NCBI RefSeq assembly: GCF_009674775.1
Contig: NZ_WKKE01000008.1
Span: 1-64,000 of the forward strand
Length of the DNA: 64,000 nt
From: Flavobacterium sp. LC2016-23
GTDB taxonomy: Bacteria > Bacteroidota > Bacteroidia > Flavobacteriales > Flavobacteriaceae
Direction of reading: 5' to 3'
Positions 35,946 to 43,956 of this stretch are shown piece after piece. A program made the translations under genes and the position numbers. Each line of letters opens with the position of its first letter. Positions within the stretch are counted from its first letter, which is position 1. A model generated the notes under the pieces. The model was given only the letters and a program-made list of their open reading frames with translations, made no database searches and was not told the DNA's origin.

Positions 35946-36455
35946 ATGAATCCAAAACATCCTGCAGAGTCCCTTACTATTTTAACAGATTTAGTTTTAC
36001 CGAGCGAAACAAATCCATTGAATAATCTTTTTGGTGGTGAATTATTAGCAAGAATGGATCGCGCAGCAAGTATCGCGGCCAGAAGACATTCGCGCAGAAT
36101 TGTAGTGACGGCTTCTGTGAATCACGTAGCTTTCAACAGAGCCATTTCTTTGGGAAGTGTTGTCACCGTTGAAGCAAAAGTATCACGATCTTTCAAAAGT
36201 TCTATGGAAGTTTTTATAGATGTCTGGGTAGAAGACCGTGAATCCGGAAACAGAACCAAAGCCAACGAGGCTATTTATACCTTTGTTGCCGTGGATGATA
36301 CCGGAAGACCTGTTGAAGTTCCCGCAATCGAACCGGAAACGGAACTGGAAAAACAACGTTTTGATGCCGCTTTACGTCGTAAACAACTGAGCTTATTGCT
36401 TGCCGGAAAAATAAAACCTTCTGAAGCCACAGAATTAAAGGCTTTGTTTCTATAG
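35946..36455 (+). CDS. acyl-CoA thioesterase, YciA/ACOT hotdog family
   Basis: Hydrolyses acyl-CoA to free acid and CoA; cytoplasmic. The 169-residue single hotdog domain has the family motif NPLNNLFGGELLARMDRAASIAA (residues 21-43) with the conserved Asn, Gly-Gly and Asp, followed by VVTASVNHVAFNRAISLGSVV and the long central strand VEAKVSRSFKSSMEVFIDVWVED. The C-terminal tail (FDAALRRKQLSLLLAGK) is helical. It stands alone between an intergenic repeat and recA. Chain-length preference cannot be read from sequence. Confidence 0.88.
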   Translation: MNPKHPAESLTILTDLVLPSETNPLNNLFGGELLARMDRAASIAARRHSRRIVVTASVNHVAFNRAISLGSVVTVEAKVSRSFKSSMEVFIDVWVEDRESGNRTKANEAIYTFVAVDDTGRPVEVPAIEPETELEKQRFDAALRRKQLSLLLAGKIKPSEATELKALFL

Positions 36456-36627
36456 CAAAATTGTGACAATTTGGAACAATTTGAGAGAATCAAACTTCAA
36501 AAAAAAGAAGTAATTTTACACCATTACATGCCCATACAAATCTAAATCAGGAAGTTATTTGTTTTCCGATTTATATTTAGAAGAGAAAAAGAAAAAATTT
36601 TAGATGAAAGAAAAAGAAAAAAAAGAG

Positions 36628-37635
36628 ATGAGTTCAGAGAAAGAGGCCAAATTAAAAGCGTTACAACTTACGCTTGACAAACTAGATAAGACGTACGGAA
36701 AAGGAACCGTAATGAAAATGGGAGATAAAGCCATCGTAGAAGTTGAAACAATTTCTTCAGGTTCTCTTGGTGTTGATTTAGCGCTTGGAGTAAATGGTTA
36801 CCCAAGAGGAAGAATCATTGAAATCTACGGACCTGAATCCTCTGGTAAAACTACCCTGACATTACATGCAATTGCCGAAGCTCAAAAAGCAGGCGGAATT
36901 GCTGCTTTTATAGATGCTGAACATGCCTTTGACAGAAATTATGCTGAAAAATTAGGCGTAGACATCGAAAACCTGATCATTTCTCAACCCGATAACGGTG
37001 AGCAGGCTTTGGAAATTGCCGAAAACTTAATCCGTTCAGGAGCAATTGATATTGTGGTTATTGACTCGGTAGCAGCCTTAACGCCAAAAAGTGAAATTGA
37101 AGGTGAAATGGGAGATTCTAAAATGGGTCTTCACGCACGTTTAATGTCCCAGGCTTTAAGAAAACTGACCGGAACGATCAGTAAAACAAATTGTACCGTT
37201 TTCTTCATCAACCAGTTGAGAGAGAAAATCGGTGTGATGTTCGGAAATCCTGAAACAACAACCGGTGGTAACGCTTTAAAATTCTACGCTTCTGTACGTT
37301 TAGATATCCGTCGTTCTTCTCAAATTAAAGACGGGGAAAACGTAATTGGAAACAGAACTAAAGTAAAAGTCGTTAAAAATAAAGTTGCTCCGCCTTTTAA
37401 AACAGCCGAATTCGACATCATGTACGGAGAAGGAGTTTCTAAAACAGGCGAAATTTTAGATTTAGCTGTTGAATTTGAAATTGTTAAGAAAGCAGGATCC
37501 TGGTTCAGCTACGGAGATACCAAATTAGGACAGGGCCGTGATGCCGTAAAAGCTTTAATTAAAGATAATCCGGAATTAGCTGATGAATTAGAAGTTAAAA
37601 TTAAAGCGTACATCAAAGAATTAGCTAACGCTTAA
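36628..37635 (+). CDS. recA: RecA recombinase
   Basis: ATP-dependent strand-exchange protein for homologous recombination and SOS signalling. The Walker A motif GPESSGKT is at residues 68-75, Walker B is [12 protein letters not shown], the DNA-binding loop L1 is [22 protein letters not shown] and L2 is [15 protein letters not shown]. The length of 335 residues from the ATG at 36628 is normal. An ATG at 36604 would add MKEKEKKE in frame, but the usual family N-terminus ([12 protein letters not shown]) begins at 36628. It is followed by a textbook terminator at 37678-37710. No SOS-type palindrome was identified upstream. Confidence 0.97.
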   Translation: MSSEKEAKLKALQLTLDKLDKTYGKGTVMKMGDKAIVEVETISSGSLGVDLALGVNGYPRGRIIEIYGPESSGKTTLTLHAIAEAQKAGGIAAFIDAEHAFDRNYAEKLGVDIENLIISQPDNGEQALEIAENLIRSGAIDIVVIDSVAALTPKSEIEGEMGDSKMGLHARLMSQALRKLTGTISKTNCTVFFINQLREKIGVMFGNPETTTGGNALKFYASVRLDIRRSSQIKDGENVIGNRTKVKVVKNKVAPPFKTAEFDIMYGEGVSKTGEILDLAVEFEIVKKAGSWFSYGDTKLGQGRDAVKALIKDNPELADELEVKIKAYIKELANA

Positions 37636-37677
37636 AAAATAGTATAAATCTGTTTGTTACAGGTTTTATGTTACCAG

Positions 37678-37710
37678 CCCGACAGGTTTTAAAATCTGTC
37701 GGGTTTTTTT
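37678..37710 (+). terminator. recA terminator
   Basis: CCCGACAG (37678-37685) and CTGTCGGG (37696-37703) form a perfect 8-bp stem with a 10-nt loop and seven Ts after it. It is the clearest intrinsic terminator in the window. Confidence 0.92.
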
Positions 37711-37968
37711 ATTGCTTAAAATTTAAAAAAACTTTTAAGATTGACGCAACCTTTTTTGGTTTATGCTCTCTATATAAATGTGATGTTGACATTACAACGA
37801 TCAAAAATCTAAAATATCAATCGTAAATAGTTTTATTACGAAACAAAAAAATAGAATTGTTGTGGCTTAAAAATCGTCAAATAACCAGAAAAAACTACTA
37901 CGCTTTATAGCAGTTAAAATAATTCATCGTTAGATTTTGAATATAAAAGGGGTTTTAAATTCAAAAGA
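37711..37968. other. gene-free stretch between the recA and plsC terminators
   Basis: No coding region, tRNA or repeat was found. A short stretch at about 37740-37782, CGCAACCTTTTTTGG then CTCTATATAA, resembles from memory the leader found before some ECF-regulated flavobacterial genes, but no open reading frame follows it. Otherwise it is AT-rich DNA with no visible structure. Confidence 0.4.
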
Positions 37969-38002
37969 AAACCCGGCACGATTCATACTCCGTGCCGGGT
38001 TT
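37969..38002 (-). terminator. plsC terminator
   Basis: AAACCCGGCACG (37969-37980) and CGTGCCGGGTTT (37991-38002) form a perfect 12-bp stem with a 10-nt loop. The minus strand continues into TTTCTTTT. It lies 17 nt after the acyltransferase stop. Confidence 0.85.
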
Positions 38003-38019
38003 AATATTTATGGCATGTC

Positions 38020-38772
38020 CTAAATCTTATCTTTCTTTTTAAATTCAAGTAATCCTTTATAAATCAATTGTCTGACCTGATCCCTGAGATCTTTTCTGCT
38101 TTCGCTTGTAAGTCCTTTTGTCTCTACAAAAGGTAGTATTTTGCCTCTCATTTTTCCGGGGCTTCCGCTCAAAAAAGTATACGAAAAGCGTTCTTTATTA
38201 TCCGCAAAAACAATGGGAACAATCGGAATCTGATGGTCAATGGCAAGCCTGAAAGCACCGTCCTTAAATTCATCTAACAAAATTGTTTCATCATCCGGAA
38301 CTCCTCCTTCCGGAAAAATACAAATACTTAACCCCTGATTCAGACGATTTTGTGCTCTTTTGAACACTTCATTTTTACTTCTGGAGGAATTTCGGTCTAC
38401 GAGAATACAGGTTCTTTTATAGAAAAAACCAAACAACGGAATCTTTGAAAGCTCCTTTTTGCCAACAAAAACAAACGGATTTTTGATTACTGCAAGCATC
38501 AGCATAATGTCTGTCATTGAAGTATGGTTGGCTACAATCATATAACTTTTATGCTTTTCGAGTTTTTGTTCCCGCTTAATTTTATAATAAAATCCCATTC
38601 CGAAAAGAATGAATTTTGCCCAAATGCGGGCCATTTTAAAAAAATAGGGATAACCACTTTCGGTTATAATTGATATCAGCAAAAATGGCAGCATTATCAA
38701 TATCGGAATGGCCATTAAAATATAAAACCAAATACGCCAAATAATCCAAAAAACAATTTTTATTCCTTTCAT
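38020..38772 (-). CDS. plsC: 1-acyl-sn-glycerol-3-phosphate acyltransferase (PlsC family)
   Basis: Acylates lysophosphatidic acid to phosphatidic acid in phospholipid synthesis, at the inner membrane. The 250-residue protein has an N-terminal hydrophobic stretch (FWIIWRIWFYILMAIPILIMLPFLL), the catalytic HX4D motif in NHTSMTD (H83, D88), the substrate-binding block CILVDRNSSRSKNEV and the FPEGG motif at residues 153-157, then PIVPIVFAD. A -7 box (TACTTTTG, 38778-38785) ends 5 nt before the ATG, so the mRNA may be leaderless. Related lipid acyltransferases such as ornithine-lipid enzymes share these motifs, so the exact acceptor is slightly uncertain. Confidence 0.88.
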   Translation of the reverse strand: MKGIKIVFWIIWRIWFYILMAIPILIMLPFLLISIITESGYPYFFKMARIWAKFILFGMGFYYKIKREQKLEKHKSYMIVANHTSMTDIMLMLAVIKNPFVFVGKKELSKIPLFGFFYKRTCILVDRNSSRSKNEVFKRAQNRLNQGLSICIFPEGGVPDDETILLDEFKDGAFRLAIDHQIPIVPIVFADNKERFSYTFLSGSPGKMRGKILPFVETKGLTSESRKDLRDQVRQLIYKGLLEFKKKDKI

Positions 38773-38777
38773 GGTTT

Positions 38778-38785
38778 CAAAAGTA
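38778..38785 (-). promoter_or_regulatory. candidate -7 element of plsC, leaderless spacing
   Basis: The minus strand reads TACTTTTG, ending 5 nt before the plsC ATG (38772-38770). No well-placed -33 TTG was seen. Confidence 0.45.
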
Positions 38786-38910
38786 AGAAAACAGAAATGA
38801 ATTTAGAATTTTAGACCATTAGATTTTCAGAATATTCATTTTTCTTATAAACCAGTCGCTAATTTCTAAGCAATTTTTAAAAACTTTATAATATTTACAA
38901 AGAAAAAAAT

Positions 38911-38950
38911 AAACCTTGCGAACTTTGCGAAAAACTTTGCGAACTTTGCG
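38911..38950. repeat. CTTTGCGAACTTTGCG direct repeat upstream of trpS
   Basis: Two tandem copies, CCTTGCGAACTTTGCG (38914-38929) and CTTTGCGAACTTTGCG (38935-38950), separated by a short A-tract, so the CTTTGCG core occurs four times. The element is open in the trpS frame and creates a spurious 20-residue extension. Similar intergenic repeats are, from memory, frequent in Flavobacterium. Confidence 0.7.
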
Positions 38951-38975
38951 GTTAAAGAATACGAAAAAAACTAGA

Positions 38976-39950
38976 ATGGCAAAAATACTTACTGGTGTTC
39001 AGAGTACTGGAACGCCACACTTAGGCAACTTATTGGGAGCAATTATTCCTGCAATCGAATTATCAAACAATCCGGCAAACGAATCCTTTTTGTTTATCGC
39101 TGATTTACATTCCATTACACAAATAAAAGATGGCCAGACATTAAGAGAAAACACCAACAGTACAGCTGCTGCGTGGCTTGCCTGTGGTTTAAATCCGGAG
39201 AAAGTCACTTTTTACAGACAGTCTGATGTCACTCAAACAGCAGAATTAACTTGGTACCTAAGCTGTTTTTTTCCATTTCAGCGTTTGACTTTAGCGCATT
39301 CTTTCAAAGATAAGGCAGATCGTCTGGACGATGTTAATGCCGGACTTTTCACTTACCCGATGTTAATGGCTGCTGATATTTTGTTGTATGATGCTGAATT
39401 TGTACCGGTTGGAAAAGACCAGTTGCAGCATTTGGAAATTACGCGTGACGTTGCTTCCCGCTTCAACCACCAGATGGGAGAAACATTTGTAATTCCTGAA
39501 GCTAAAATTCAGGAAGACAGTATGCTGATTCCCGGAACAAACGGTGGAAAAATGAGTAAATCTGCCAACAATATCATCAATATTTTTCTGGATGACAAAA
39601 CGCTTCGCAAGCAGGTGATGAGTATTGAAACAGACAGCACCCCTCTTGAAGAACCTAAAAATCCGGATACCTGCAATGCCTTTGCAATTTATTCTTTATT
39701 GGCAACAGCAGATCAGATTGCCGAAATGCGAGCCAATTATTTAGGCGGAAATTACGGTTATGGTCACGCCAAACAAGCTTTGTTTGAACTGATCACAGAA
39801 AAATTCAAAACGGAAAGAGAAAAATACAATTACTACATCAACAACCTGGATGAAGTAGACGCCTTATTGAAAAAAGGAGCCGAAAAAGCAGCCAGTGTAG
39901 CCAATCCTGTTTTACAGAAAGTTCGTGAAAAACTGGGATTTGGGAAATAA
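38976..39950 (+). CDS. trpS: tryptophanyl-tRNA synthetase
   Basis: Class I aminoacyl-tRNA synthetase charging tRNA-Trp. The 324 residues have the HIGH-type motif TPHLGN (residues 13-18) and the KMSKS motif at 192-196, plus family blocks FIADLHSITQIKDGQ, TFYRQSDVTQTAELTWYLSC, FTYPMLMAADILLYDAEFVPVGKDQLQHLE and INIFLDDKTLRKQVMSI. I start it at 38976 (MAKILTGVQSTG); the frame is open to an ATG at 38916, but that extension is encoded by an intergenic repeat and its Arg/Leu/Lys-rich sequence is unlike the family. A 13-bp terminator follows. Confidence 0.96.
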   Translation: MAKILTGVQSTGTPHLGNLLGAIIPAIELSNNPANESFLFIADLHSITQIKDGQTLRENTNSTAAAWLACGLNPEKVTFYRQSDVTQTAELTWYLSCFFPFQRLTLAHSFKDKADRLDDVNAGLFTYPMLMAADILLYDAEFVPVGKDQLQHLEITRDVASRFNHQMGETFVIPEAKIQEDSMLIPGTNGGKMSKSANNIINIFLDDKTLRKQVMSIETDSTPLEEPKNPDTCNAFAIYSLLATADQIAEMRANYLGGNYGYGHAKQALFELITEKFKTEREKYNYYINNLDEVDALLKKGAEKAASVANPVLQKVREKLGFGK

Positions 39951-39975
39951 AAAAACTAAAATCTAAGCAATAACT

Positions 39976-40010
39976 AAAAAGCTATAAAAATATTTATAGC
40001 TTTTTTCTTT
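39976..40010 (+). terminator. trpS terminator
   Basis: AAAAAGCTATAAA (39976-39988) and TTTATAGCTTTTT (39993-40005) form a 13-bp perfect stem with a 4-nt loop, then a T-rich tail to 40010. Confidence 0.85.
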
Positions 40011-40020
40011 CATAATACTG

Positions 40021-40028
40021 TATCTTTG
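40021..40028 (+). promoter_or_regulatory. candidate -7 element of the 40050 gene
   Basis: TATCTTTG, an exact consensus match, 21 nt upstream of the ATG at 40050 and directly after the trpS terminator. No clear -33 TTG. Confidence 0.5.
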
Positions 40029-40049
40029 TCTTAATTTATTATAAGCAAT

Positions 40050-40832
40050 ATGGAGTTAGTAAAAGGATTTAAAACGCATATTACCCGAGATAGTGTATTA
40101 AGTCCGGATATATATTACGGTAATGATTCAACCGGAATTTATTTTCAAACCGATGATGATCAATTTGGCAGAATAAAGTTCTACAATATGGACGCTATAA
40201 AAATATGCCGTGGAGAAATGATTCCTTATGAATATGATTGGTCACGCGATGAACAGCGTTACTGGGTTTTCCAGATAGAAAATTCAAAATGGCTAGCAGA
40301 ACGATATAATTACGAAAAGGAAAATTACGGATATTCATATGAATTTGGAGGAAATGTAGATGACATGCTTACAGATTTTAATCATTATTTGTTCTCATTT
40401 CACGATCAGTTTGTTGAGGTTATAGCAAAAGGAATTTGGTTTGAAAAAGATAGTAACTCCCTATTAAATAAACCATTACAAGTAGATCATCCCTTTTTAA
40501 ATATACCGGAGAATGAAATCAAAAAATTCTCTGCTTATGACTTAACCTGCCAAGTAAGAAAAAATTCTAAAACAAGAGAAGAACTTATAGCCGATGCCTT
40601 TTATTGTCCCCAAAAACTCCTGCAATTTGCATTAGAAATTGAAGATAGTGTCTTTATAACTAACACCTTAGATTTACAATATCGAAATAAAAAGCTAATC
40701 AGTCGTTTCGGCGGGTATTTTGGTAAACAGGTAATTGAATTTCCCGGCATAGCAACATTACAGGATGTTAAACCATACATTGAAAAATATATGAAGGACG
40801 TTTATAATAGTAGAAAAGAAATGGGTAAATAA
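40050..40832 (+). CDS. hypothetical protein of a small accessory island
   Basis: A 260-residue cytoplasmic protein that I do not recognise. It is rich in aromatic and acidic residues (YYGNDSTGIYFQTDDDQFGRIKFYNMDAI, YDWSRDEQRYWVFQIENSKWLAERYNYEKENYGYSYEFGG), a composition often seen in polymorphic-toxin immunity proteins. There is no signal peptide, membrane segment or catalytic motif. The C-terminal FPGIATLQDVKPYIEKYMKDVY looks helical. It has its own -7 box and is followed after 9 nt by a gene broken by one stop codon, so the two formed a unit. The immunity idea rests only on composition and context. Confidence 0.75.
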   Translation: MELVKGFKTHITRDSVLSPDIYYGNDSTGIYFQTDDDQFGRIKFYNMDAIKICRGEMIPYEYDWSRDEQRYWVFQIENSKWLAERYNYEKENYGYSYEFGGNVDDMLTDFNHYLFSFHDQFVEVIAKGIWFEKDSNSLLNKPLQVDHPFLNIPENEIKKFSAYDLTCQVRKNSKTREELIADAFYCPQKLLQFALEIEDSVFITNTLDLQYRNKKLISRFGGYFGKQVIEFPGIATLQDVKPYIEKYMKDVYNSRKEMGK

Positions 40833-40841
40833 TTTTAAATC

Positions 40842-41192
40842 ATGACAATCGAAGAAGCAATAGAAGAATTAATGTACCAAAGCGGTCACCACGAAGATAT
40901 TAAAAATGATCGTTGGCAAAAGGGTTTTCTAGGTCATTTGCGCCCGTTTCATGGCCAATTGCACTAAGAAAATTATCATTTGATAATGAAGGCTTTGCAA
41001 GTACTTGTACCGGAAATAGAAAAAGACTTTGTAGACAAAAGAATAATAAGTTCTGTTTGGGGAATTTGCCATTTAGGAAGAATGTGGGCGCTTTATCCTG
41101 AAGGAATGCTGCAAAGAAATAACTTACTTGATGAGCAACAAATAGCTCAAATTGATGACTGGATAACTGATATATCATATGCTGCTTTATGA
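40842..41192 (+). pseudogene. small protein gene interrupted by one in-frame stop
   Basis: One frame runs 116 codons from ATG (40842-40844) to TGA (41190-41192), broken only by a TAA at 40965-40967. The first part encodes MTIEEAIEELMYQSGHHED and continues to FHGQLH (41 codons). After the stop the same frame continues ENYHLIMKALQVLVPEIEKD and ends with a normal-looking tail (QIDDWITDISYAAL). A single change from GAA to TAA would explain it. Both halves have coherent helical character. Alternatives are two short proteins, the second starting at TTG 40980, or a sequencing error. The intact product is unknown; it follows the 40050 gene after 9 nt. Confidence 0.65.
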
Positions 41193-41311
41193 ATTCTGGA
41201 TGGTAGTGTGCAGAGGAGGCTTTTTGGAGCTATAATGATCAATATCGAAAGGATCTCTAAAACTTCTTTTTAACAAAAATTCATAAAATACTTATAAAAG
41301 CGTGTTCTAAA

Positions 41312-41341
41312 CCTAACAGGTTGTAAAAAAACCTGTATAGG
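41312..41341. terminator. weak stem-loop between the accessory island and dprA
   Basis: CCTAACAGGTT (41312-41322) and AACCTGTATAGG (41330-41341) form an 11-bp stem with one bulge and an A-rich 7-nt loop. It lies between two convergent genes but lacks a T-run on either side. Confidence 0.35.
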
Positions 41342-41357
41342 ATGCTCAACATGTTTA

Positions 41358-42458
41358 TCAGATTGCTTCAAACAGCTTCCCGGGCAATGGCCGCACTACT
41401 CCTTTCAACTCCATGTTTATTAAGATTCCTGAAATTTTATAAATTGGAAAATCACAACTGAGTGCAATAGTATCGAGTAATTCCCTACCGTTTTTTAGGA
41501 GAAAATCGTAAATTTTTTGTTCTTCAGCTTCCAGTTCTACAAATAACTGTTTCTGAACTGATTTTCCTGTGCTTTGAATATCCCAGTTGAGCATATAAAC
41601 CAAATCGGCAGCACTGGTCAGCATGTGTGCTTTTTGACTTTTAATCAGGTTATTACAACCTATACTGTAGACATCTGAACTTCGTCCCGGAACGGCAAAA
41701 ACATCCCGATTATAATCATTCGCTATGTTTGCTGTAATTAGCGAGCCTCCTCTGTCAGCAGATTCAATAACGATTGTCGCTTCAGAAATTCCGGCAACAA
41801 TACGATTTCTGCGCACAAAATTTTCCCTGTCCGGATTAGAAGAACTCCAAAACTCCGTAATAAAACCGCCATTTTCTTCCATTCTGGCAATATATTTTTT
41901 ATGTGTTTTAGGATAAATCTGATTTAAGCCGTGCGCTAAGACTCCAATGGTCTGCAGGTTATTTTCCATAGCCAGCTGATGTGCGACAATATCAACACCG
42001 TAAGCAAAACCACTCACAATTATGGGATCCAATGGTGCCAAATCTTCAATAAAGGACCTGCAAAATTCTGTTCCGTACGAAGTAATCTGGCGCGTGCCGA
42101 CAATGCTGATTATTTTCCTGTTCTTTAAATTAATATTTCCGGCAGAAAAAATCAAAACCGGTGCATCAAAACAATGTTTTAGCCGATCCGGATAATCAGC
42201 ATCCTGGAAAAAAGAAACATTTACAGAACTCATCTTTATGAATTCCAGTTCTTTATTCGCTTTTTCAAAGACTGATTTATCTTTCATGTTCCTCAATAAT
42301 GCTGAACCTACTCCGTCAACAGCAGCAATCTGATTTATTTTGGTTTTGAAAATCGTCTCCGCATTTCCAAAGTGTATCAATAGTTTTTTAGCCATTACAT
42401 CTCCAATTCCATCGACTTTAAGTAAGGCTAAAAGGTAAAATAATTCCTGATCTGACAT
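41358..42458 (-). CDS. dprA: DNA-processing protein DprA/Smf
   Basis: Binds incoming single-stranded DNA and loads RecA in natural transformation; also found in non-competent species. The 366 residues have an N-terminal helix-hairpin-helix region (LLALLKVDGIGDVMAKKLLIHFG and AAVDGVGSALLRNM) and the Rossmann-like DprA core: SIVGTRQITSYGTEFCRSF, IVSGFAYGVDIVAHQLAM, IGVLAHGLNQIYPKTHKK, FVRRNRIVAGISEATIVIES, GGSLITANIANDYNRDVFAVPG. A C-terminal winged-helix-like segment ends the protein (LLDTIALSCDFPIYKISGIL). It is transcribed away from the HU-CCDC81/SPOR gene. Confidence 0.94.
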   Translation of the reverse strand: MSDQELFYLLALLKVDGIGDVMAKKLLIHFGNAETIFKTKINQIAAVDGVGSALLRNMKDKSVFEKANKELEFIKMSSVNVSFFQDADYPDRLKHCFDAPVLIFSAGNINLKNRKIISIVGTRQITSYGTEFCRSFIEDLAPLDPIIVSGFAYGVDIVAHQLAMENNLQTIGVLAHGLNQIYPKTHKKYIARMEENGGFITEFWSSSNPDRENFVRRNRIVAGISEATIVIESADRGGSLITANIANDYNRDVFAVPGRSSDVYSIGCNNLIKSQKAHMLTSAADLVYMLNWDIQSTGKSVQKQLFVELEAEEQKIYDFLLKNGRELLDTIALSCDFPIYKISGILINMELKGVVRPLPGKLFEAI

Positions 42459-42661
42459 TGTTTAAAAATATTATGTAAAATAGAGCGGGATAAAAATCCG
42501 ATTCGAAAGCACAAATATCATTAAAATAAAGTAATTTCTTAATAAAAAAAGAGCTTAATCCTCTAAATATACTATTTCATAACAACTACACGCATTTAAC
42601 TATTTGAAAATTAATTGTCTATAAAATTAAGCGGATTGTTAATAAAAATTGTGAATAAAAT

Positions 42662-42691
42662 TTTGATAACTATATGCATTACCTAACTTTG
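42662..42691 (+). promoter_or_regulatory. candidate promoter of the HU-CCDC81/SPOR gene, leaderless spacing
   Basis: TTTG (42662-42665), an 18-nt spacer and TAACTTTG (42684-42691). The ATG is at 42697, only 5 nt later, so the transcript should start at the start codon. Confidence 0.55.
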
Positions 42692-42696
42692 TTACC

Positions 42697-43665
42697 ATGA
42701 AAATCGAAACTTACATCTCGCAATTATTATATCGTTACCAATGCGTAACGGTTCCAGGGTTTGGAGCATTTTTAACCGAAATTCACTCGGCCAGGCTTAA
42801 TGAAAGCACCAATTCGTTTTTTCCCCCAAAGAAAACTATCGCGTTCAACAGTCTGTTAAAAAACAACGACGGTTTGTTGGCCAATCATATTGCACAGTCA
42901 GAAAACACCTCTTATGGTTTTGCTGTAAGTGCCATTGCGCACGAGGTCATGAATTGGAAAAAAGTATTAGAAGAGTATGGTGTTTTGAGTTTTAAAAACA
43001 TCGGTGATATTCGTCTAAACGCAGACAACAACATGGTTTTTACTCCAAACGATCACACGAACTACCTTTCAACCTCTTTCGGATTAGGTCCGTTTGTTTC
43101 TCCTTTGGTTAAGAGAGAAATATTCGAGAAAAAACTGGAAGAAATTCAGGAAAGAGAAACCATAACTTTACACGAAGCTGAAGAACAAGTACGATCTTCA
43201 AGACCGTATTTAAGATATGCTGCTATTTTTGTTTTAGGTTTAGGCATCACCGGAAGTATCGGATATCCTTTATACCAAAACCAAATAGCCAGCCAGACAC
43301 TTGTTGTGGAAGGTGCTGTTCAGAAAAAAGTACAGAACAAAATTCAGGAAGCCACTTTTTTTATTCAAAATCCACTTCCTGCTGTAACCCTTTCTGTAGA
43401 TTCAGTTAAAACGGAAACTGCAGAAGTAAAAACAATGCCTTACCACATTATGGCAGGTGCATTCAGAAGTGAACAAAATGCCAGAAAAGCTTATAATCAA
43501 CTGATCAAAGATGGTTATAATGCACGAATGCTGGGTGAAAACAAACACGGTTTATTCCCTGTTTTATACGGAAGTTACCCAACAATGGCTGAAGCTGAAA
43601 AAGCGCAGAAAGAAATTCAAAAAGGAGAAAATCCGGATGCCTGGATTTTAGTCGAAGCATTATAA
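42697..43665 (+). CDS. HU-CCDC81 and SPOR domain protein
   Basis: A 322-residue Bacteroidota protein. Residues 1-55 (MKIETYISQLLYRYQCVTV, PGFGAFLTEI) and about 60-130 (ALLANHI-type helix, VLEEYGVLSFKNIGDIRL) are the two HU-CCDC81 modules, distant relatives of the HU DNA-binding fold. One transmembrane helix follows at about 169-188 (YAAIFVLGLGITGSIGYPLY), then a linker. A C-terminal SPOR domain (YHIMAGAFRSEQNARKAYNQL, GLFPVLYGSYPTMAEAEKAQ) should bind septal peptidoglycan in the periplasm. The layout suggests a link between the cytoplasm, possibly the nucleoid, and the division-site wall; that is inference. Confidence 0.88.
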   Translation: MKIETYISQLLYRYQCVTVPGFGAFLTEIHSARLNESTNSFFPPKKTIAFNSLLKNNDGLLANHIAQSENTSYGFAVSAIAHEVMNWKKVLEEYGVLSFKNIGDIRLNADNNMVFTPNDHTNYLSTSFGLGPFVSPLVKREIFEKKLEEIQERETITLHEAEEQVRSSRPYLRYAAIFVLGLGITGSIGYPLYQNQIASQTLVVEGAVQKKVQNKIQEATFFIQNPLPAVTLSVDSVKTETAEVKTMPYHIMAGAFRSEQNARKAYNQLIKDGYNARMLGENKHGLFPVLYGSYPTMAEAEKAQKEIQKGENPDAWILVEAL

Positions 43666-43689
43666 AATTCCCTTTACTACTTACTTATT

Positions 43690-43724
43690 AAATCCTTTTT
43701 TCGAAATGAAAAGAGGATTTTTTT
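43690..43724 (+). terminator. terminator of the HU-CCDC81/SPOR gene
   Basis: AAATCCTTTTTTC (43690-43702) pairs with GAAAAGAGGATTT (43708-43720) through a 13-bp stem with one wobble and a 5-nt loop, then Ts. It is 25 nt after the stop. Confidence 0.82.
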
Positions 43725-43956
43725 ATTTGGTAAAACAGCTTTAAAGTCTGCTAAGAGCTTCCTGGTAATTCTCGTGGAAACAAATTTATAGTAAAAACGC
43801 TGTTAAAATTGTATTTTAATTCTCTTTAAAAATAAACTGATTTTAAACATCTTAAAAAAACGTTTTAAGCAGTTATTTTAAGTCGAAACATAGACGAAGT
43901 TATTTCTTTTCGAAAAAGAGCTCTAAACGAATAAAAAACAGGTTAAATCACATTTC

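Noticed and set aside
40900..41178. 92-codon minus-strand frame over the broken gene
   Set aside because: Antisense shadow; the plus-strand frame has the coherent start, spacing to the preceding gene and composition.
40980..41192. Separate 70-codon gene starting with TTG
   Set aside because: It is in the same frame as the upstream 41-codon segment and is better explained as the second half of an interrupted gene.
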